Shown here piece by piece: positions 1 to 9,300 of a DNA stretch of 64,000 nucleotides. Every line of letters begins with the position of its first letter. The first letter of the stretch is position 1. Source of the stretch: Streptomyces sp. MBT53 (GTDB taxonomy: Bacteria; Actinomycetota; Actinomycetes; Streptomycetales; Streptomycetaceae). The position numbers and the translations under genes are program-made. Location of the stretch: positions 1-64,000 of the forward strand of contig NZ_JAEQAZ010000056.1 in NCBI RefSeq assembly GCF_016654115.1, in the 5' to 3' direction. The notes beneath the pieces are model-generated. The model was not told where the DNA came from and ran no database searches. It saw only the letters and a program-made list of their open reading frames with translations.

Positions 1-396
1 GGCGACGTCGCCCGACTCCCGCAGTGGGCGCAGCGTGCCGTGACCGACGGACAGGGCGCAGCGCAGCAGCTCGCCTTGCAGACGGCCGTGATCGCCGCCG
101 CCCCGGCCGCGGGCGCCGACGTGTCCCGCCTGCTCGACTCGCAGGCCGCCATGCGCGTACTCGCCGCCGTCAACCCGGCCGACGGCGCCGCGGTGACGCA
201 GGCGATCACCTCCGTTCTGGCCACGCACCAGCACCTTGCCGCGGTTCCGCAGACCCCGGCGAAGGGTGGCGCCGACTTCGGCAGCACGGGCCCCGGAGCC
301 GTCACAGCCGAGCAGTTCGCCGCCATGTCCTACGCCGAGCGCGTCGCCCTCCACCAGTCCGACCCCGAGACCTACCGGCGCCTCGCCGGTTCCTGA
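1..396 (+). CDS. Phage scaffold-like protein, C-terminal part
   Basis: The reading frame is open from the first base of the window, so the gene begins outside it and only the last 131 codons are present. The visible part is rich in Ala and Gln and largely helical. It ends with a short segment (YAERVALHQSDPETYRRL) that resembles the C-terminal tail common in phage scaffold or capsid-assembly proteins. It lies 40 bp upstream of the major capsid gene, where scaffold genes normally sit. A GTG at 40 could start a shorter product, but the open upstream frame argues against that. The scaffold role is inferred from position and composition. Confidence 0.6.
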   Translation, partial: GDVARLPQWAQRAVTDGQGAAQQLALQTAVIAAAPAAGADVSRLLDSQAAMRVLAAVNPADGAAVTQAITSVLATHQHLAAVPQTPAKGGADFGSTGPGAVTAEQFAAMSYAERVALHQSDPETYRRLAGS

Positions 397-436
397 CCCG
401 TCCGGCGACCGCGCCGGAGAAAGTGAGCAGTGACTT

Positions 437-1294
437 ATGCCCAAGACCACCGCCGCCGCAATGATCGTCCCCGAGGTCTGGGGCGACATGGCACAGGCCG
501 CATTCGTCGGAAAGGTCCGCGTAGGCGGATCGGCCGCCGTCGTCGAGGACAACACCCTTGAGGGCGCCCCCGGCGAGGAGATCGAGTTCCCGAAGTGGGG
601 TGCGCTCGGCGACCTCGACGAACTCGACGAGTCAACCCCCATGACCCCCGTGGCCATGTCGACCAGCTCGGCCAAGGCCGTGATCAAGGAGGTCGGTAAG
701 GCCGTCGAGATCACCGACAAGGCCAAGCTCGTCAGTCTCGGCGACCCGGAGGCGGAGGCCCGCCGGCAGTTCGGCGTACTGGCCGCGCGCAAGGTCGACG
801 CCGACCTCATCAAGCAGGCGCAGGCAGACGAGACCGCGCTCGGCGGAGCGAACCCGCTCAAGTTCACCGCCGGGGCCGGCGTCACGAAGTTCTCGTGGCT
901 CGGCGCCATGGTGCCCACGATCGCCACGTTCGGCGACGAGTGGGAGCCGGAGGACTTCGCCGGCCTGTACATCAACAGCGCGCAGTACGCCGACGCCCTC
1001 GCCGACGCGCAGTTCGTCGACGCCGCCAAGCTCGGCAACGGCCCGTCCGCCGCCGTGTCCGGCAGCATCGGCCGCATCGGTGGCGTGTCCGTGTTCCTGA
1101 CGAACCGTGTCGTCGCCGGCAAGTTCCTGCTCATGAAGCGGGGCGCGCTCGGCCTGCTCTACAAGCGCCGGCCGCTGGTCGAATCCGACCGCGACATCCT
1201 CGCCCGCTCCACCGTCGTAACCACGACCCTGCACTACGCCGTCAAGCGCCTCGACGACAAGGGCGTCTGCGTCGGCACCCTCGCCACCACCTAA
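437..1294 (+). CDS. Phage major capsid protein
   Basis: This 285-residue protein is the likely head shell subunit of the prophage. It is the right size for an HK97-fold actinophage capsid protein and sits between a scaffold-like gene and small head-tail connector genes. The N-terminal half has the pattern of such capsids (MIVPEVWGDMAQ, then EFPKWGALGDLDELDEST), and the second half contains the typical LYINSAQYADAL and LTNRVVAGKFLLMKRGALG stretches. The ATG at 437 is the first start after the scaffold-like stop. The family call is from sequence pattern and gene order, not from a search. Confidence 0.85.
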   Translation: MPKTTAAAMIVPEVWGDMAQAAFVGKVRVGGSAAVVEDNTLEGAPGEEIEFPKWGALGDLDELDESTPMTPVAMSTSSAKAVIKEVGKAVEITDKAKLVSLGDPEAEARRQFGVLAARKVDADLIKQAQADETALGGANPLKFTAGAGVTKFSWLGAMVPTIATFGDEWEPEDFAGLYINSAQYADALADAQFVDAAKLGNGPSAAVSGSIGRIGGVSVFLTNRVVAGKFLLMKRGALGLLYKRRPLVESDRDILARSTVVTTTLHYAVKRLDDKGVCVGTLATT

Positions 1295-1312
1295 GAGAAG
1301 GAGGGCGCCGCC

Positions 1313-1441
1313 GTGATGCTGCGCCGCTACCACGAGCCGCCGGGCACCGATCCGGACGGCACGGAGACCGAGCCCGACGCCCCGCAGGCAGACAAGCCCG
1401 CGGGGCGTTCGCGTTCCCAGCCGAAGAAGAAAGAGGAATAA
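1313..1441 (+). CDS. Small phage protein of unknown function
   Basis: A 42-codon frame starts at GTG 1313 (or the next codon, ATG 1316) after a strong AGAAGGAGGG ribosome site, and stops five bases before the connector gene. The product is very polar: an acidic Pro/Asp/Glu-rich first half and a Lys/Arg-rich tail ending in KKKEE. Small charged proteins between the capsid and connector genes are common in actinophages and usually have no assigned role. The good ribosome site and tight fit between neighbours make it likely to be translated. Confidence 0.65.
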   Translation: MMLRRYHEPPGTDPDGTETEPDAPQADKPAGRSRSQPKKKEE

Positions 1442-1445
1442 CCCC

Positions 1446-1835
1446 GTGCCCCGGATCTACGCGACGCCCGAGCAACTGAGCGCGTGGACCGGGCAGCCCG
1501 CCCCCGACGGCGCCGAGCACCTGCTCGCCCGCGCGTCCGAGGACATCGACGACGCCCTCTTGTGCGCCCTGTACGTCACGGACACGGCCGGCATGCCGAC
1601 CGACCCCGCCATCGTGCAGGCCCTCACGGACGCGACGTGCGCACAGGTCGAATACCAGCTCGCCACGGGCGACGACGGCACCGGAGCGGCCGGCCGATGG
1701 GGCAGCGTCTCAATCGGCCCCGTATCCCTGTCCGATCGCCGCGACAGCACGCCCGCCGCAAACGAGGTCGACCTCGCCCCGCGGGCGCACCGCGCCCTGA
1801 AACGGGCCGGATTGCTGCCGGGGGTGATCTGGTGA
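1446..1835 (+). CDS. Head-tail connector (adaptor) protein
   Basis: This 129-residue protein starts MPRIYATPEQLSAWTG and has an N-terminal helical bundle typical of phage connector proteins of the HK97 gp6/SPP1 gp15 type. It follows the capsid genes and precedes the other neck genes in the standard siphophage order. The connector would bind the portal ring after DNA packaging. Its stop codon overlaps the GTG of the next gene (GTGA), so the two are probably translationally coupled. The exact family is inferred mainly from size, position and the N-terminal pattern. Confidence 0.7.
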   Translation: MPRIYATPEQLSAWTGQPAPDGAEHLLARASEDIDDALLCALYVTDTAGMPTDPAIVQALTDATCAQVEYQLATGDDGTGAAGRWGSVSIGPVSLSDRRDSTPAANEVDLAPRAHRALKRAGLLPGVIW

Positions 1836-2149
1836 ACGTGCCCCGCTGGCTACTCCGCCACCGGATCACCATCGAGCCGTACCTCGGCACCAGCGCGTAC
1901 GGACCGAAGTACGGGCCACCCGCCGCGGGCGTGCCCGCCCTGGTCGCCGAGGCGATCAAGCGCGTACGGGATGCGACCGGCGCCGAGGTCGTCTCGACCG
2001 CGCAGATCTACGCCGGCCCAGGCCTCAACTGCCCGACCGGATCACGGGTCACGCTGCCCACCGGCCGCACCACCACCGTGATCAGCGTCGCCCACCACAC
2101 CGCGCCCGGTCTGCCCGTGCCCGCGTCCACGGAGGTGATGTGCGAGTGA
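1832..2149 (+). CDS. Head-tail stopper-like protein
   Basis: A 105-residue protein starts at GTG 1832 in a four-base GTGA overlap with the connector gene. It reads NVPRWLLRHRITIEPYLG at the N-terminus, with a small beta-rich body (GSRVTLPTGRTTTVISV), as in small neck proteins of the SPP1 gp16/head closure type. Longer frames upstream are shadows of the connector gene. The role, closing the portal channel and joining the tail, is inferred from position and size. Confidence 0.65.
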   Translation: MNVPRWLLRHRITIEPYLGTSAYGPKYGPPAAGVPALVAEAIKRVRDATGAEVVSTAQIYAGPGLNCPTGSRVTLPTGRTTTVISVAHHTAPGLPVPASTEVMCE

Positions 2150-2496
2150 CCCAGCGCGCCCGGATCAGATGGAACGGGAACACCGCCCTCGCGGCCATGC
2201 GTCAAGGCGCCCTGCGCGGGGTGCGGTTGGGCGCGGAACACCTGTTGGAAGTCTCCCGACAGCGGGTGCCGATCGAAGAAGGCACATTGGAGCGCTCCGG
2301 GGTCGTCTCCGTCGACGAGCAGTCCGTGACGGCCGCCGTGTCCTACGACACCCCGTATGCCGTGCGCCAGCACGAGGAACTGACCTACCGCCACGACGAC
2401 GGCCGTACGGCGAAGTACTTGGAAGCGCCGTTGCACGAGGAGAACGGCACCATTACGGAGATCATCGCCGCCCAGGTCCGGCGGTCGCTGCGGTGA
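2140..2496 (+). CDS. HK97 gp10-like tail completion protein
   Basis: A 118-residue protein with the pattern of the HK97 gp10 family: an N-terminal helix, the segment LLEVSRQRVPIEEGTLERSG, then VSYDTPYAVRQHEE near the middle. Proteins of this family join the tail to the neck. GTG 2140 gives the longest form, but GTG 2146 makes a GTGA overlap with the previous stop and is an equally good start. It is followed by another GTGA overlap with the next gene. Confidence 0.8.
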   Translation: MRVTQRARIRWNGNTALAAMRQGALRGVRLGAEHLLEVSRQRVPIEEGTLERSGVVSVDEQSVTAAVSYDTPYAVRQHEELTYRHDDGRTAKYLEAPLHEENGTITEIIAAQVRRSLR

Positions 2497-2924
2497 GCTT
2501 CCTTGTCGACATCGTCGACGGCCTCGCCCGCCTGCTCGACGCCGCCGAAGTGGCCACCTACCGGCCCGACGGTGTGTACGCGGCGGGCGAGACCGCGATC
2601 ACGGACACCGTGATGCCGGACGGCCCCGACCGCGCCGTTGTGCTCACCGCCTACGACACAGCCAACGCGCAGAACCTCACCGACACCACCGTGTTCGTGC
2701 AGGCCCGTACCCGCGCCGGCGTCGACCCGCGCGAGGTGGCCGCCCTCGACGACGCCGTGTTCGAGGTGCTGCACAACTCCGGCCCGTTCCTCTTCGGCAC
2801 GGCCCGCGTCGTGCTGATCACCCGCCAGTCCGCCGCCCCGCTCGGCGCCGACTCGGCCGGCCGGTTTGAGCGAACCAGCAACTACGCGTTGCGCGCTCAC
2901 CGGCCCCACCCCCGACTTGAGTAG
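2493..2924 (+). CDS. Tail terminator-like minor protein
   Basis: A 143-residue protein starting at GTG 2493 in a four-base overlap with the gp10-like gene. It has the alpha/beta size and position of a tail terminator (minor capsid protein from bacteriophage/DUF3168-like): SFLVDIVDGLARLLDAA at the N-terminus and repeated strand segments such as DTTVFVQARTRAG. It stops 12 bases before the major tail gene. Longer frames in this region are shadows. The function is inferred from gene order. Confidence 0.65.
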   Translation: MSFLVDIVDGLARLLDAAEVATYRPDGVYAAGETAITDTVMPDGPDRAVVLTAYDTANAQNLTDTTVFVQARTRAGVDPREVAALDDAVFEVLHNSGPFLFGTARVVLITRQSAAPLGADSAGRFERTSNYALRAHRPHPRLE

Positions 2925-2936
2925 GAGAACCGTCCC

Positions 2937-3431
2937 ATGTCCACCCCCGTACAGCCGGCCGAGACCGAGACCGCGCTCGCACGCCGCTACCGCCTCGAAC
3001 TCGACACAAGTGCGACGAGCACCCCCTCGTGGGTGATCGTGCCCGGCATCCAGGAGTTCGACCCGGCCGTCGACCCCACGCAGCAGGATTCCACCACCTA
3101 CGAGGACGGCGGTTGGGCCGACAGCACCGTCACCCAACTCGCGTGGTCCGTCGAGCTGACGATGCTGCACCGCTACCACCCGACCACGAAGGCGTTCAAC
3201 GCGGCGCAGGAAAAGCTGCGGCTCGCGGCCGAGAGCTTCGGCAGCGGCGCGACCGTCCACGTGCGGTGGTACGACCGCGAGGCCCGCGCCGACGCCTACG
3301 AGGGCCGCGCCCTGGTGACGTGGGACCCGGACGGCGGAGCGACCGACGACCTCGACTCGGTCGGGGTCACGCTCACCGGCAAGGGCGCCAAGACCGCAAT
3401 CACCAACCCGCTCGCGGGGAGTGGTTCGTAA
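2937..3431 (+). CDS. Major tail tube protein
   Basis: A 164-residue protein behind a TAGGAGA ribosome site. It shows the Ig/tube-like pattern of siphophage major tail proteins: a region around WVIVPGIQEFDPAVDPTQQD followed by TYEDGGWADSTVTQLAWSVELTM. The next segments are RWYDREARADAYEGRALVTWDP and VGVTLTGKGAK. It lies just before the tail chaperone pair, as in most siphophages. Its TAA stop overlaps the chaperone ATG by one base (TAATG). Confidence 0.85.
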   Translation: MSTPVQPAETETALARRYRLELDTSATSTPSWVIVPGIQEFDPAVDPTQQDSTTYEDGGWADSTVTQLAWSVELTMLHRYHPTTKAFNAAQEKLRLAAESFGSGATVHVRWYDREARADAYEGRALVTWDPDGGATDDLDSVGVTLTGKGAKTAITNPLAGSGS

Positions 3432-3922
3432 TGGCCTTTCAGGAAGTCGACAACCTGCTCGACGGCTCCCTCACGCTGCCGATCAAGGGCAAGCTCTACA
3501 AGATTCCCGCCCCACCCGCGCTGATCGGTCTGCGGGTGCAGGCCATCATGCAGGCCGCCGCCACAGCCGCCGACGGCGGACAGGCCGACCGCGAAGTCCT
3601 CGCGGACGCGGCCGAGCGCGACATGTACGCCGACGTCCTCGGCACCGCGCACGCCGAGATGGTCGCCGACAACGTCGAGTGGCCGATGCTCAAGCACGCC
3701 GCCGTGACCGCCATGGTGTGGATCATCCAGAGCAAGGACCGCGCAGAGGCGTACTGGAACACCGGCGGCGACCCTTCTCAACTGGCCCCGAACCGGCAGC
3801 AGCGCCGCAGTACATCGGATGCGGCGAACAAGACCCGGTCTCGGGGCTCTACGAGTGGTACGAAGCCCCACCCGGCGCAGCACCGAAGCGGAAAGGGCAG
3901 CAGCGGCGCGCGCCGCAAGTGA
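3431..3922 (+). CDS. Tail assembly chaperone (gpG-like, unshifted)
   Basis: A 163-residue protein beginning MAFQEVDNLLDGSLTLPIKG, with the compact helical region typical of actinophage tail chaperones of the DUF7426 kind. The C-terminus becomes a low-complexity Ser/Thr/Arg/Lys tail (after NRQQRR), which is what the unshifted product of a gpG/gpGT pair looks like. The gene sits between the tail tube and tape measure genes, the expected position. It overlaps the extended product in the -1 frame. Confidence 0.8.
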   Translation: MAFQEVDNLLDGSLTLPIKGKLYKIPAPPALIGLRVQAIMQAAATAADGGQADREVLADAAERDMYADVLGTAHAEMVADNVEWPMLKHAAVTAMVWIIQSKDRAEAYWNTGGDPSQLAPNRQQRRSTSDAANKTRSRGSTSGTKPHPAQHRSGKGSSGARRK

Positions 3923-4128
3923 CGTGGGCCCAACTCCTCGACGAGTGGCCGCTCGTCGAGGCCGACCTACACGAGGTCTACGGCATCGACGTCGGCGCGC
4001 CCGGCCTGCTGGAAGCGCGGTCGTGGCGATGGCTGCGCGTACGCATCTTCGGCCTCCTCTCCGCCGACTCCCGCATTCAACGCCTGTTCAACCCCCCACC
4101 GGAGCCCAAAAAGCCCCGGCGGTCGTAA
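3431..4128 (+). CDS. Tail assembly chaperone, -1 frameshift product (gpGT-like)
   Basis: The -1 frame (relative to gpG) is open across the whole gene and continues 206 bases past the gpG stop. It encodes a clearly coding C-terminus: GLYEWYEAPP, then QVTWAQLLDEWPLVEADLHE and GLLEARSWRWLRVRIFGLL, ending before the tape measure ribosome site. Nothing in it has its own convincing start, so it is best explained as the T domain reached by programmed -1 slippage, as in lambda. A possible slip site is CCCTTCT at 3772-3778, where the first codon (CCT to CCC) re-pairs perfectly and the second only roughly. The exact slip site is uncertain. Confidence 0.7.
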
Positions 4129-4170
4129 CACCGCGCGCCACGCGCGGCCCCCTTGAGAGGAGGCCCGCGC

Positions 4171-6384
4171 ATGGCACTCACTGTCGGCGAACTCGCCGCG
4201 ACGATCACCGTCGACGACAGCGAGGCCGAGCAGGGCCTCGACAGCTTCCAAAACCGCCTGCGAGCCGCCCTCGCCCGCATCACCCAGCGCGCCCGCGCCG
4301 GCGGCGAGGACGCCGGCAGCGCGCTCGGCGACGGCCTCGACGAAGCCGCCGGCGACGGCGCCGAGGAAGCCGGCAACACCCTCACCGGCAAGCTCAAGGG
4401 TCTCGCCATGGGCGTCATCGGGGGCGCGCTCGGCGCAGCCCTCATGACCGGACTGTCCGAGGCCATCGGCCAAGGCCAGATCACCGCCAAGCTCGGCGCG
4501 CAGCTCGGCGCGACACCGGCCGAGGCGAAGCGGTACGGCGAAGTCGCCGGCGAGCTGTACTCAAACGCGGTCGTCGAGGATTTCCAAGGCGCGGCCGAGG
4601 CGATCAAGGCGACCATGGGCGCCGGCCTGCTCCCGCCGGACGCGACGAACTCTCAGATCCAATCCATATCGACGAAGGTCGCCGACCTCTCCAACACCTT
4701 CGAGCAGGACCTCGGCGGGGTCACGAACGCGGTCTCGCAGATGCTGCGGACCGGTCTCGTCTCCTCCGCCGACGAGGCGTTCGACGTCCTCACCAAGGGA
4801 TTCCAGTCGTCCGCGAATAAAGCCGATGACTTGGTCGACACGTTTAACGAATACGGGACGCAATTCCGTCAGGCCGGATTGGACGGCGCAACGGCCGTCG
4901 GCCTGATGAACCAGGCCATCCAGGCAGGCGCCCGAGATTCCGATATCGCCGCGGACGCCATCAAGGAATTCGGTCTCCGGGCCGTTAACGGCTCGGCGAG
5001 CACTGCGGCAGGTTTTCAGGCTCTCGGCCTGAATGCCGACGACATGGCCGCCAAGTTCGGCAAGGGCGGCACCTCGGCGACGGCCGCACTCGACACCACC
5101 CTCGACCGGCTCCGGGCGATAAAGGACCCGATCCAGCAGTCGCAAGCGGCAACCGCACTTTTCGGCACTCAGGCCGAAGATCTCGGAAAAGCGCTTTACG
5201 CGATGGACCCGAGTACCGCCGCAAAGGGTCTCGGCGAGGTCGGCGGAGCAGCCGACGCACTCGGCAACACCCTGCGCGACAATGCCGGGGCGCAACTGAC
5301 CGCTTTCAAGAATTCGATGCAACAGAACCTTGTCGAATTCCTCGGCGACAACGTCGTACCGGTCCTGACCACGTTCTTCGGATTCGTCGGCAAGCACCGA
5401 GCCGAGTTCACCCTCGCCGCCGTAGTCATCGGTGCAGCGTTCGCCGCGATCGGTGTTGCGGCAACGATCGCGGGCGCGGAGATGGCCGCCGCCTGGATCG
5501 CCGGCCTCGGCCCGGTCGGCTGGGCGGGAATGGCCATAGCCGCCCTGGTCGTGCTCGTCATCACGTACTGGGATCAGATCAAGGGGTGGACGCTCGCCGT
5601 CTGGGACTGGATCGTCGGGAAACTGATCTGGGCCAAGGACATGATGGTTCAGGCGTTTATGAACTTCACCCTGATCGGTCTGCTGATCAGTCATTGGTCC
5701 TCGATCCGGGATACCGCCGTGTCGTGGTGGAACGGAATCGTTGGTTGGCTCAAGGGAGTTCCCGGACGCCTGTACAACCTGTTCCTCAACTGGACGCTGC
5801 TCGGTCTGATCATCAAAAACTGGACCGCGATCAAAAACGCGACCGTCGGCAAGGCAACCGAAATGGTCGACTGGATTCGCGGACTCCCGGGGCGCCTCTC
5901 GCAGGCCATTGGAAACAACCTGTCCGGGCTGCTCGTCGGCAAGGGCAAGAACATCGTTCAAGGCCTGTGGAACGGCATCATGTCCATGGGCGGCTGGCTC
6001 CGAAATAAGATCACGGGTTGGGCCAAGGAAGTCATTCCGGGGCCGGTCGCAAAGGCACTTGGTATTGCGTCGCCGTCCAAGGTCATGGCGCGTGAGGTCG
6101 GCCGGTGGATTCCGGCCGGCGTCGTCGACGGCATCGAATCCGGCTCCGGCGCGGTCGACCGGGCCATGTCCAATCTCGTGTCCGTGCCCACAGCCGGACA
6201 GGCGACCGCGGCGAATGTCGCCGCGCAGACCGCGACCGCCACGAGCGGCGGGGGCGGTCAGCCGGTCGTCACGTTCACCTCGGACGGCAGCAGGGTCGGC
6301 GACTTCCTGCTCTCGGTGTTCCGGGACGCGGTCAACGTCCGTGGCGGAAACGTCCAGTTCGCCGTCACTGGAAGGGGTGCGTAA
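4171..6384 (+). CDS. Tape measure protein
   Basis: This 737-residue protein sets tail length in siphophages. ATG 4171 follows GAGAGGAGG at the right distance; an upstream TTG gives only a shadow extension. The sequence has long Ala/Gly-rich helices, GxG-rich hydrophobic segments (about residues 85-105 and 415-480), and tandem-like Trp repeats near the middle and end (WWNGIVGWLKGVPGRLYN, later LPGRLSQAIGNNL). It ends with IASPSKVMAREVGRWIPAG, a motif seen at the C-terminus of many actinophage tape measures. It is short for the class, suggesting a short tail. Confidence 0.9.
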   Translation: MALTVGELAATITVDDSEAEQGLDSFQNRLRAALARITQRARAGGEDAGSALGDGLDEAAGDGAEEAGNTLTGKLKGLAMGVIGGALGAALMTGLSEAIGQGQITAKLGAQLGATPAEAKRYGEVAGELYSNAVVEDFQGAAEAIKATMGAGLLPPDATNSQIQSISTKVADLSNTFEQDLGGVTNAVSQMLRTGLVSSADEAFDVLTKGFQSSANKADDLVDTFNEYGTQFRQAGLDGATAVGLMNQAIQAGARDSDIAADAIKEFGLRAVNGSASTAAGFQALGLNADDMAAKFGKGGTSATAALDTTLDRLRAIKDPIQQSQAATALFGTQAEDLGKALYAMDPSTAAKGLGEVGGAADALGNTLRDNAGAQLTAFKNSMQQNLVEFLGDNVVPVLTTFFGFVGKHRAEFTLAAVVIGAAFAAIGVAATIAGAEMAAAWIAGLGPVGWAGMAIAALVVLVITYWDQIKGWTLAVWDWIVGKLIWAKDMMVQAFMNFTLIGLLISHWSSIRDTAVSWWNGIVGWLKGVPGRLYNLFLNWTLLGLIIKNWTAIKNATVGKATEMVDWIRGLPGRLSQAIGNNLSGLLVGKGKNIVQGLWNGIMSMGGWLRNKITGWAKEVIPGPVAKALGIASPSKVMAREVGRWIPAGVVDGIESGSGAVDRAMSNLVSVPTAGQATAANVAAQTATATSGGGGQPVVTFTSDGSRVGDFLLSVFRDAVNVRGGNVQFAVTGRGA

Positions 6385-6386
6385 CC

Positions 6387-9300
6387 GTGGCGTTCCCCGA
6401 CCAGCCGCTCGGCCTCAAGGGCGAGTTGCGCATGGGTTCCGCGTGGCAGGACATCACCGGCGACCTCTACACGCGTGACCCGATCACCCACACCCGCGGG
6501 CGCCCGTACAAGTCGAACGCCGCCGATCCCGCCGCGTGCGCGGCCACCATCCGCAACCTCGACGGCACGTACACCCCCCGCAACGCCGAGGGCCGCTACT
6601 TCGGCCTGTTCAACCGCTACACCCCTTTCCGCTACACGCTGCCTGGCGGCCCGCTCCACCTGGAAATGCCCGGCACTCCCGACCGCGCCACGACCCCCGA
6701 CGTTGCGGCCCTCGACATCACCGGGGACCTCGATATCCGGTGGGAGGGAGAGACGAACTGGTTCTCGGCCGCCACTCAGTTCCTGATCGGCAAGTGGGGC
6801 GCGGCCGGTAACCGCTCGTTCTACCTGCTGGTGCGGGCGGGCGTGCTGTACCTGAACACCACCAGCGGCGGAACGACCGTCGACGGGGGCGGGTTCGCAG
6901 CGCTGCCCGCAGCTCTGCCGCGCCATGCCGCCGTGCGCGGCACGCTCGACGTCGACAACGGGGCCGGCGGGTTCACTGTGCGCCTGTACTGGGCGCCCAC
7001 GCTCGCCGGCCCGTGGACGCAGTTCAGCGGCGACCTGACCAGTTCGGCCCCGGTCTCCATCTTCAGCGGCACGGCACCGTTATCGATCGCGCCCGAGCAG
7101 ACCGACGTCACCCCGCCGCGCCGCGCGGTCACCGGCACGGTCTACCGGGCCGAGGTGCGTAGCGGCATCGACGGCACACTCGTGGCCGCGCCGGACTTCA
7201 CCGTGCAGCCGGCCGGCACGACCGCGTTCACGGACTCGGCCGGCCGCATATGGACGCTGGCCGCAGGGTCGGCGGTTACGGATCGCATCGTGCGGTTCGA
7301 GGGTGAGGTGCCTGAGTGGCCGCCGAAGTGGTCGACGTCGGAAAAGGACGCGTGGACGCCGATTACGGCCGCGGGCATCCTGCGCCGCCTTGGTCAGGGT
7401 GCGAAGCCGCTTGCGTCCGCGTTGCGCCGCCGTATCCCCTCGTACAAGCCGCTCGCGTACTGGCCGATGGAGGAGGGTGCGAGTTCGGCTCAGGCGTCCT
7501 CGCCGGTCGCTGGCGTGGGCCCGCTGCGTCTGTCGAATGTGACGTGGGCGCAGGCCAACACCCTTGCTTCGTCTGCTCCGTTGCCGGTCCTCGCGTCCAG
7601 TGCGGGGCAGTTGTCGGCGATGATGGGCCGCGTTCCGGCGCCGAGTAGCGCGCTTACGTCGTGGTCGGTGCAGTGGATGTACCGGCTTGACACGCTGCCC
7701 ACCACCCGGTGGACGTTCATGCGCGTGCTGAGCACCGGCGGCACGGTGCGGGAATGGTTGATCCAGTTCGGTTCGACGACCAACGGGCTCAGTAGCCGGA
7801 TCATCGCCAAGGACGACGACGGCAACACGCTGTCCACGCAGGACATCGCCACGGGCGCGGACATCTTCAACCGGTGGCAGCGCGTCAACTTCACCGTCGC
7901 CCAGCAGGGCGCCAACGTGAAGTTCGGCATCGTGTGGACCGACGTCGGCGGCGACCCCGGAGGCGTCTACTTCACGACTCCTGGCACCATCGGCCGGCCG
8001 ACCGCCGTCGCCTCCCCCGCGGACGGCTACGCCTCGGCCCTCAACGGTCTCGCCCTCGGTCACCTCTCGGTCTGGCCCACGGACTCAACAGCCGCCTACG
8101 TCAACGCAGTTGACGCGTGGTCCGGAGAGACCGCCGGCGCCCGCATGCGCCGACTGGCCCAAGAGGAAGGCGTGTTGCTCAGCATCGTGGGTGACCCGGA
8201 CGACACGGTGCCCGTGGGGGCGCAGAGTCCCGCTCCGCTGCTCGACCTGCTGCGCGAGTGCGCCGAGGCCGACGGCGGGATCTTCGGCGAGACGATGGCC
8301 GGACGCGAACTGAAGTACCGCACCCGCGCCGGCCTCTACAACCAACGGCCGGCCCTTGTCCTCGACTACGCGGCCGGTCACCTTGCGCCGCCGTTCGAGC
8401 CGGTCGAGGACGACACGGTGCGCAACGAGTGGGCCGTGCAGCGGAAGGGAGGTTCTACCGGTACCGCGGTCCTCGACGACGGCCCGCTCTCCGTCCAAGA
8501 TCCGCCGGACGGTATCGGCCTGGTCGACGACTCCAAGACGTTGAACCTGGCCACGGACGAGCAGACCGACCCCGTCGCGAACTGGCTTCTCCACCTCTCG
8601 ACGTGGGACGAGAACCGGTATCCGTCGGTCACTCTGCTCTTGCACAAGTTCCCCGAACTCATCCCCGCGGTTCTCGCGCTCAGCGAGGGCGACAAGATCC
8701 GCATCATCAACCTGCCCAAGCGGTTCACCGGCTCCGGCGTCGTCGAGCTGCTGGTCGACGGCTGGACGGAAACCGTCCTCCCCCGCACATGGTCGATCAC
8801 GTTCACGTGCTCGCCCGCCGGCCCCTGGTCGGTGGGCGTGGTCGACGAGATCCCGCTCAGGTGGTGCGACACCAGCGGCGCCCAGCTCGCCACCGCGGCG
8901 ACGGACACCACCACCACGGTGAACGTGCTCACCACTGCCGGCCAGACATGGACGAGCACCCCCTACGACTACCCATGGGACGTGCGGGTCGGCGGGGAGG
9001 TGATGACCCTCGCCGCGCCGGGCCGGCTGCTGAACACCAACCCGTTCTTCACCACCGACGCAAGCGGCTGGAGCGGGCAGGCCGCCACCGTCGGCCGCTC
9101 GACCGCGGTCCTGCACCCGCAGGCCGCCGGCTCCCTGCTGATCACCCCCGACGGGGTCGGCACGTCCGGCGGCGCGGTCGCCGCCCGCAGCGACGTGGGC
9201 GCGGTCGTGCCCGGCGGGACCTACGTTGCGTCCATGTGGGCGTACTCCCCCAAGGGGTGGAGCGACCTACGGCCGGTCATCGACTGGTACGACGCCACGA

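Noticed and set aside
24..464. Long Arg-rich plus-strand frames over the scaffold region and similar frames over most phage genes
   Set aside because: They are out-of-frame shadows of high-GC genes: Arg/Pro/Ala-rich with no domain pattern.
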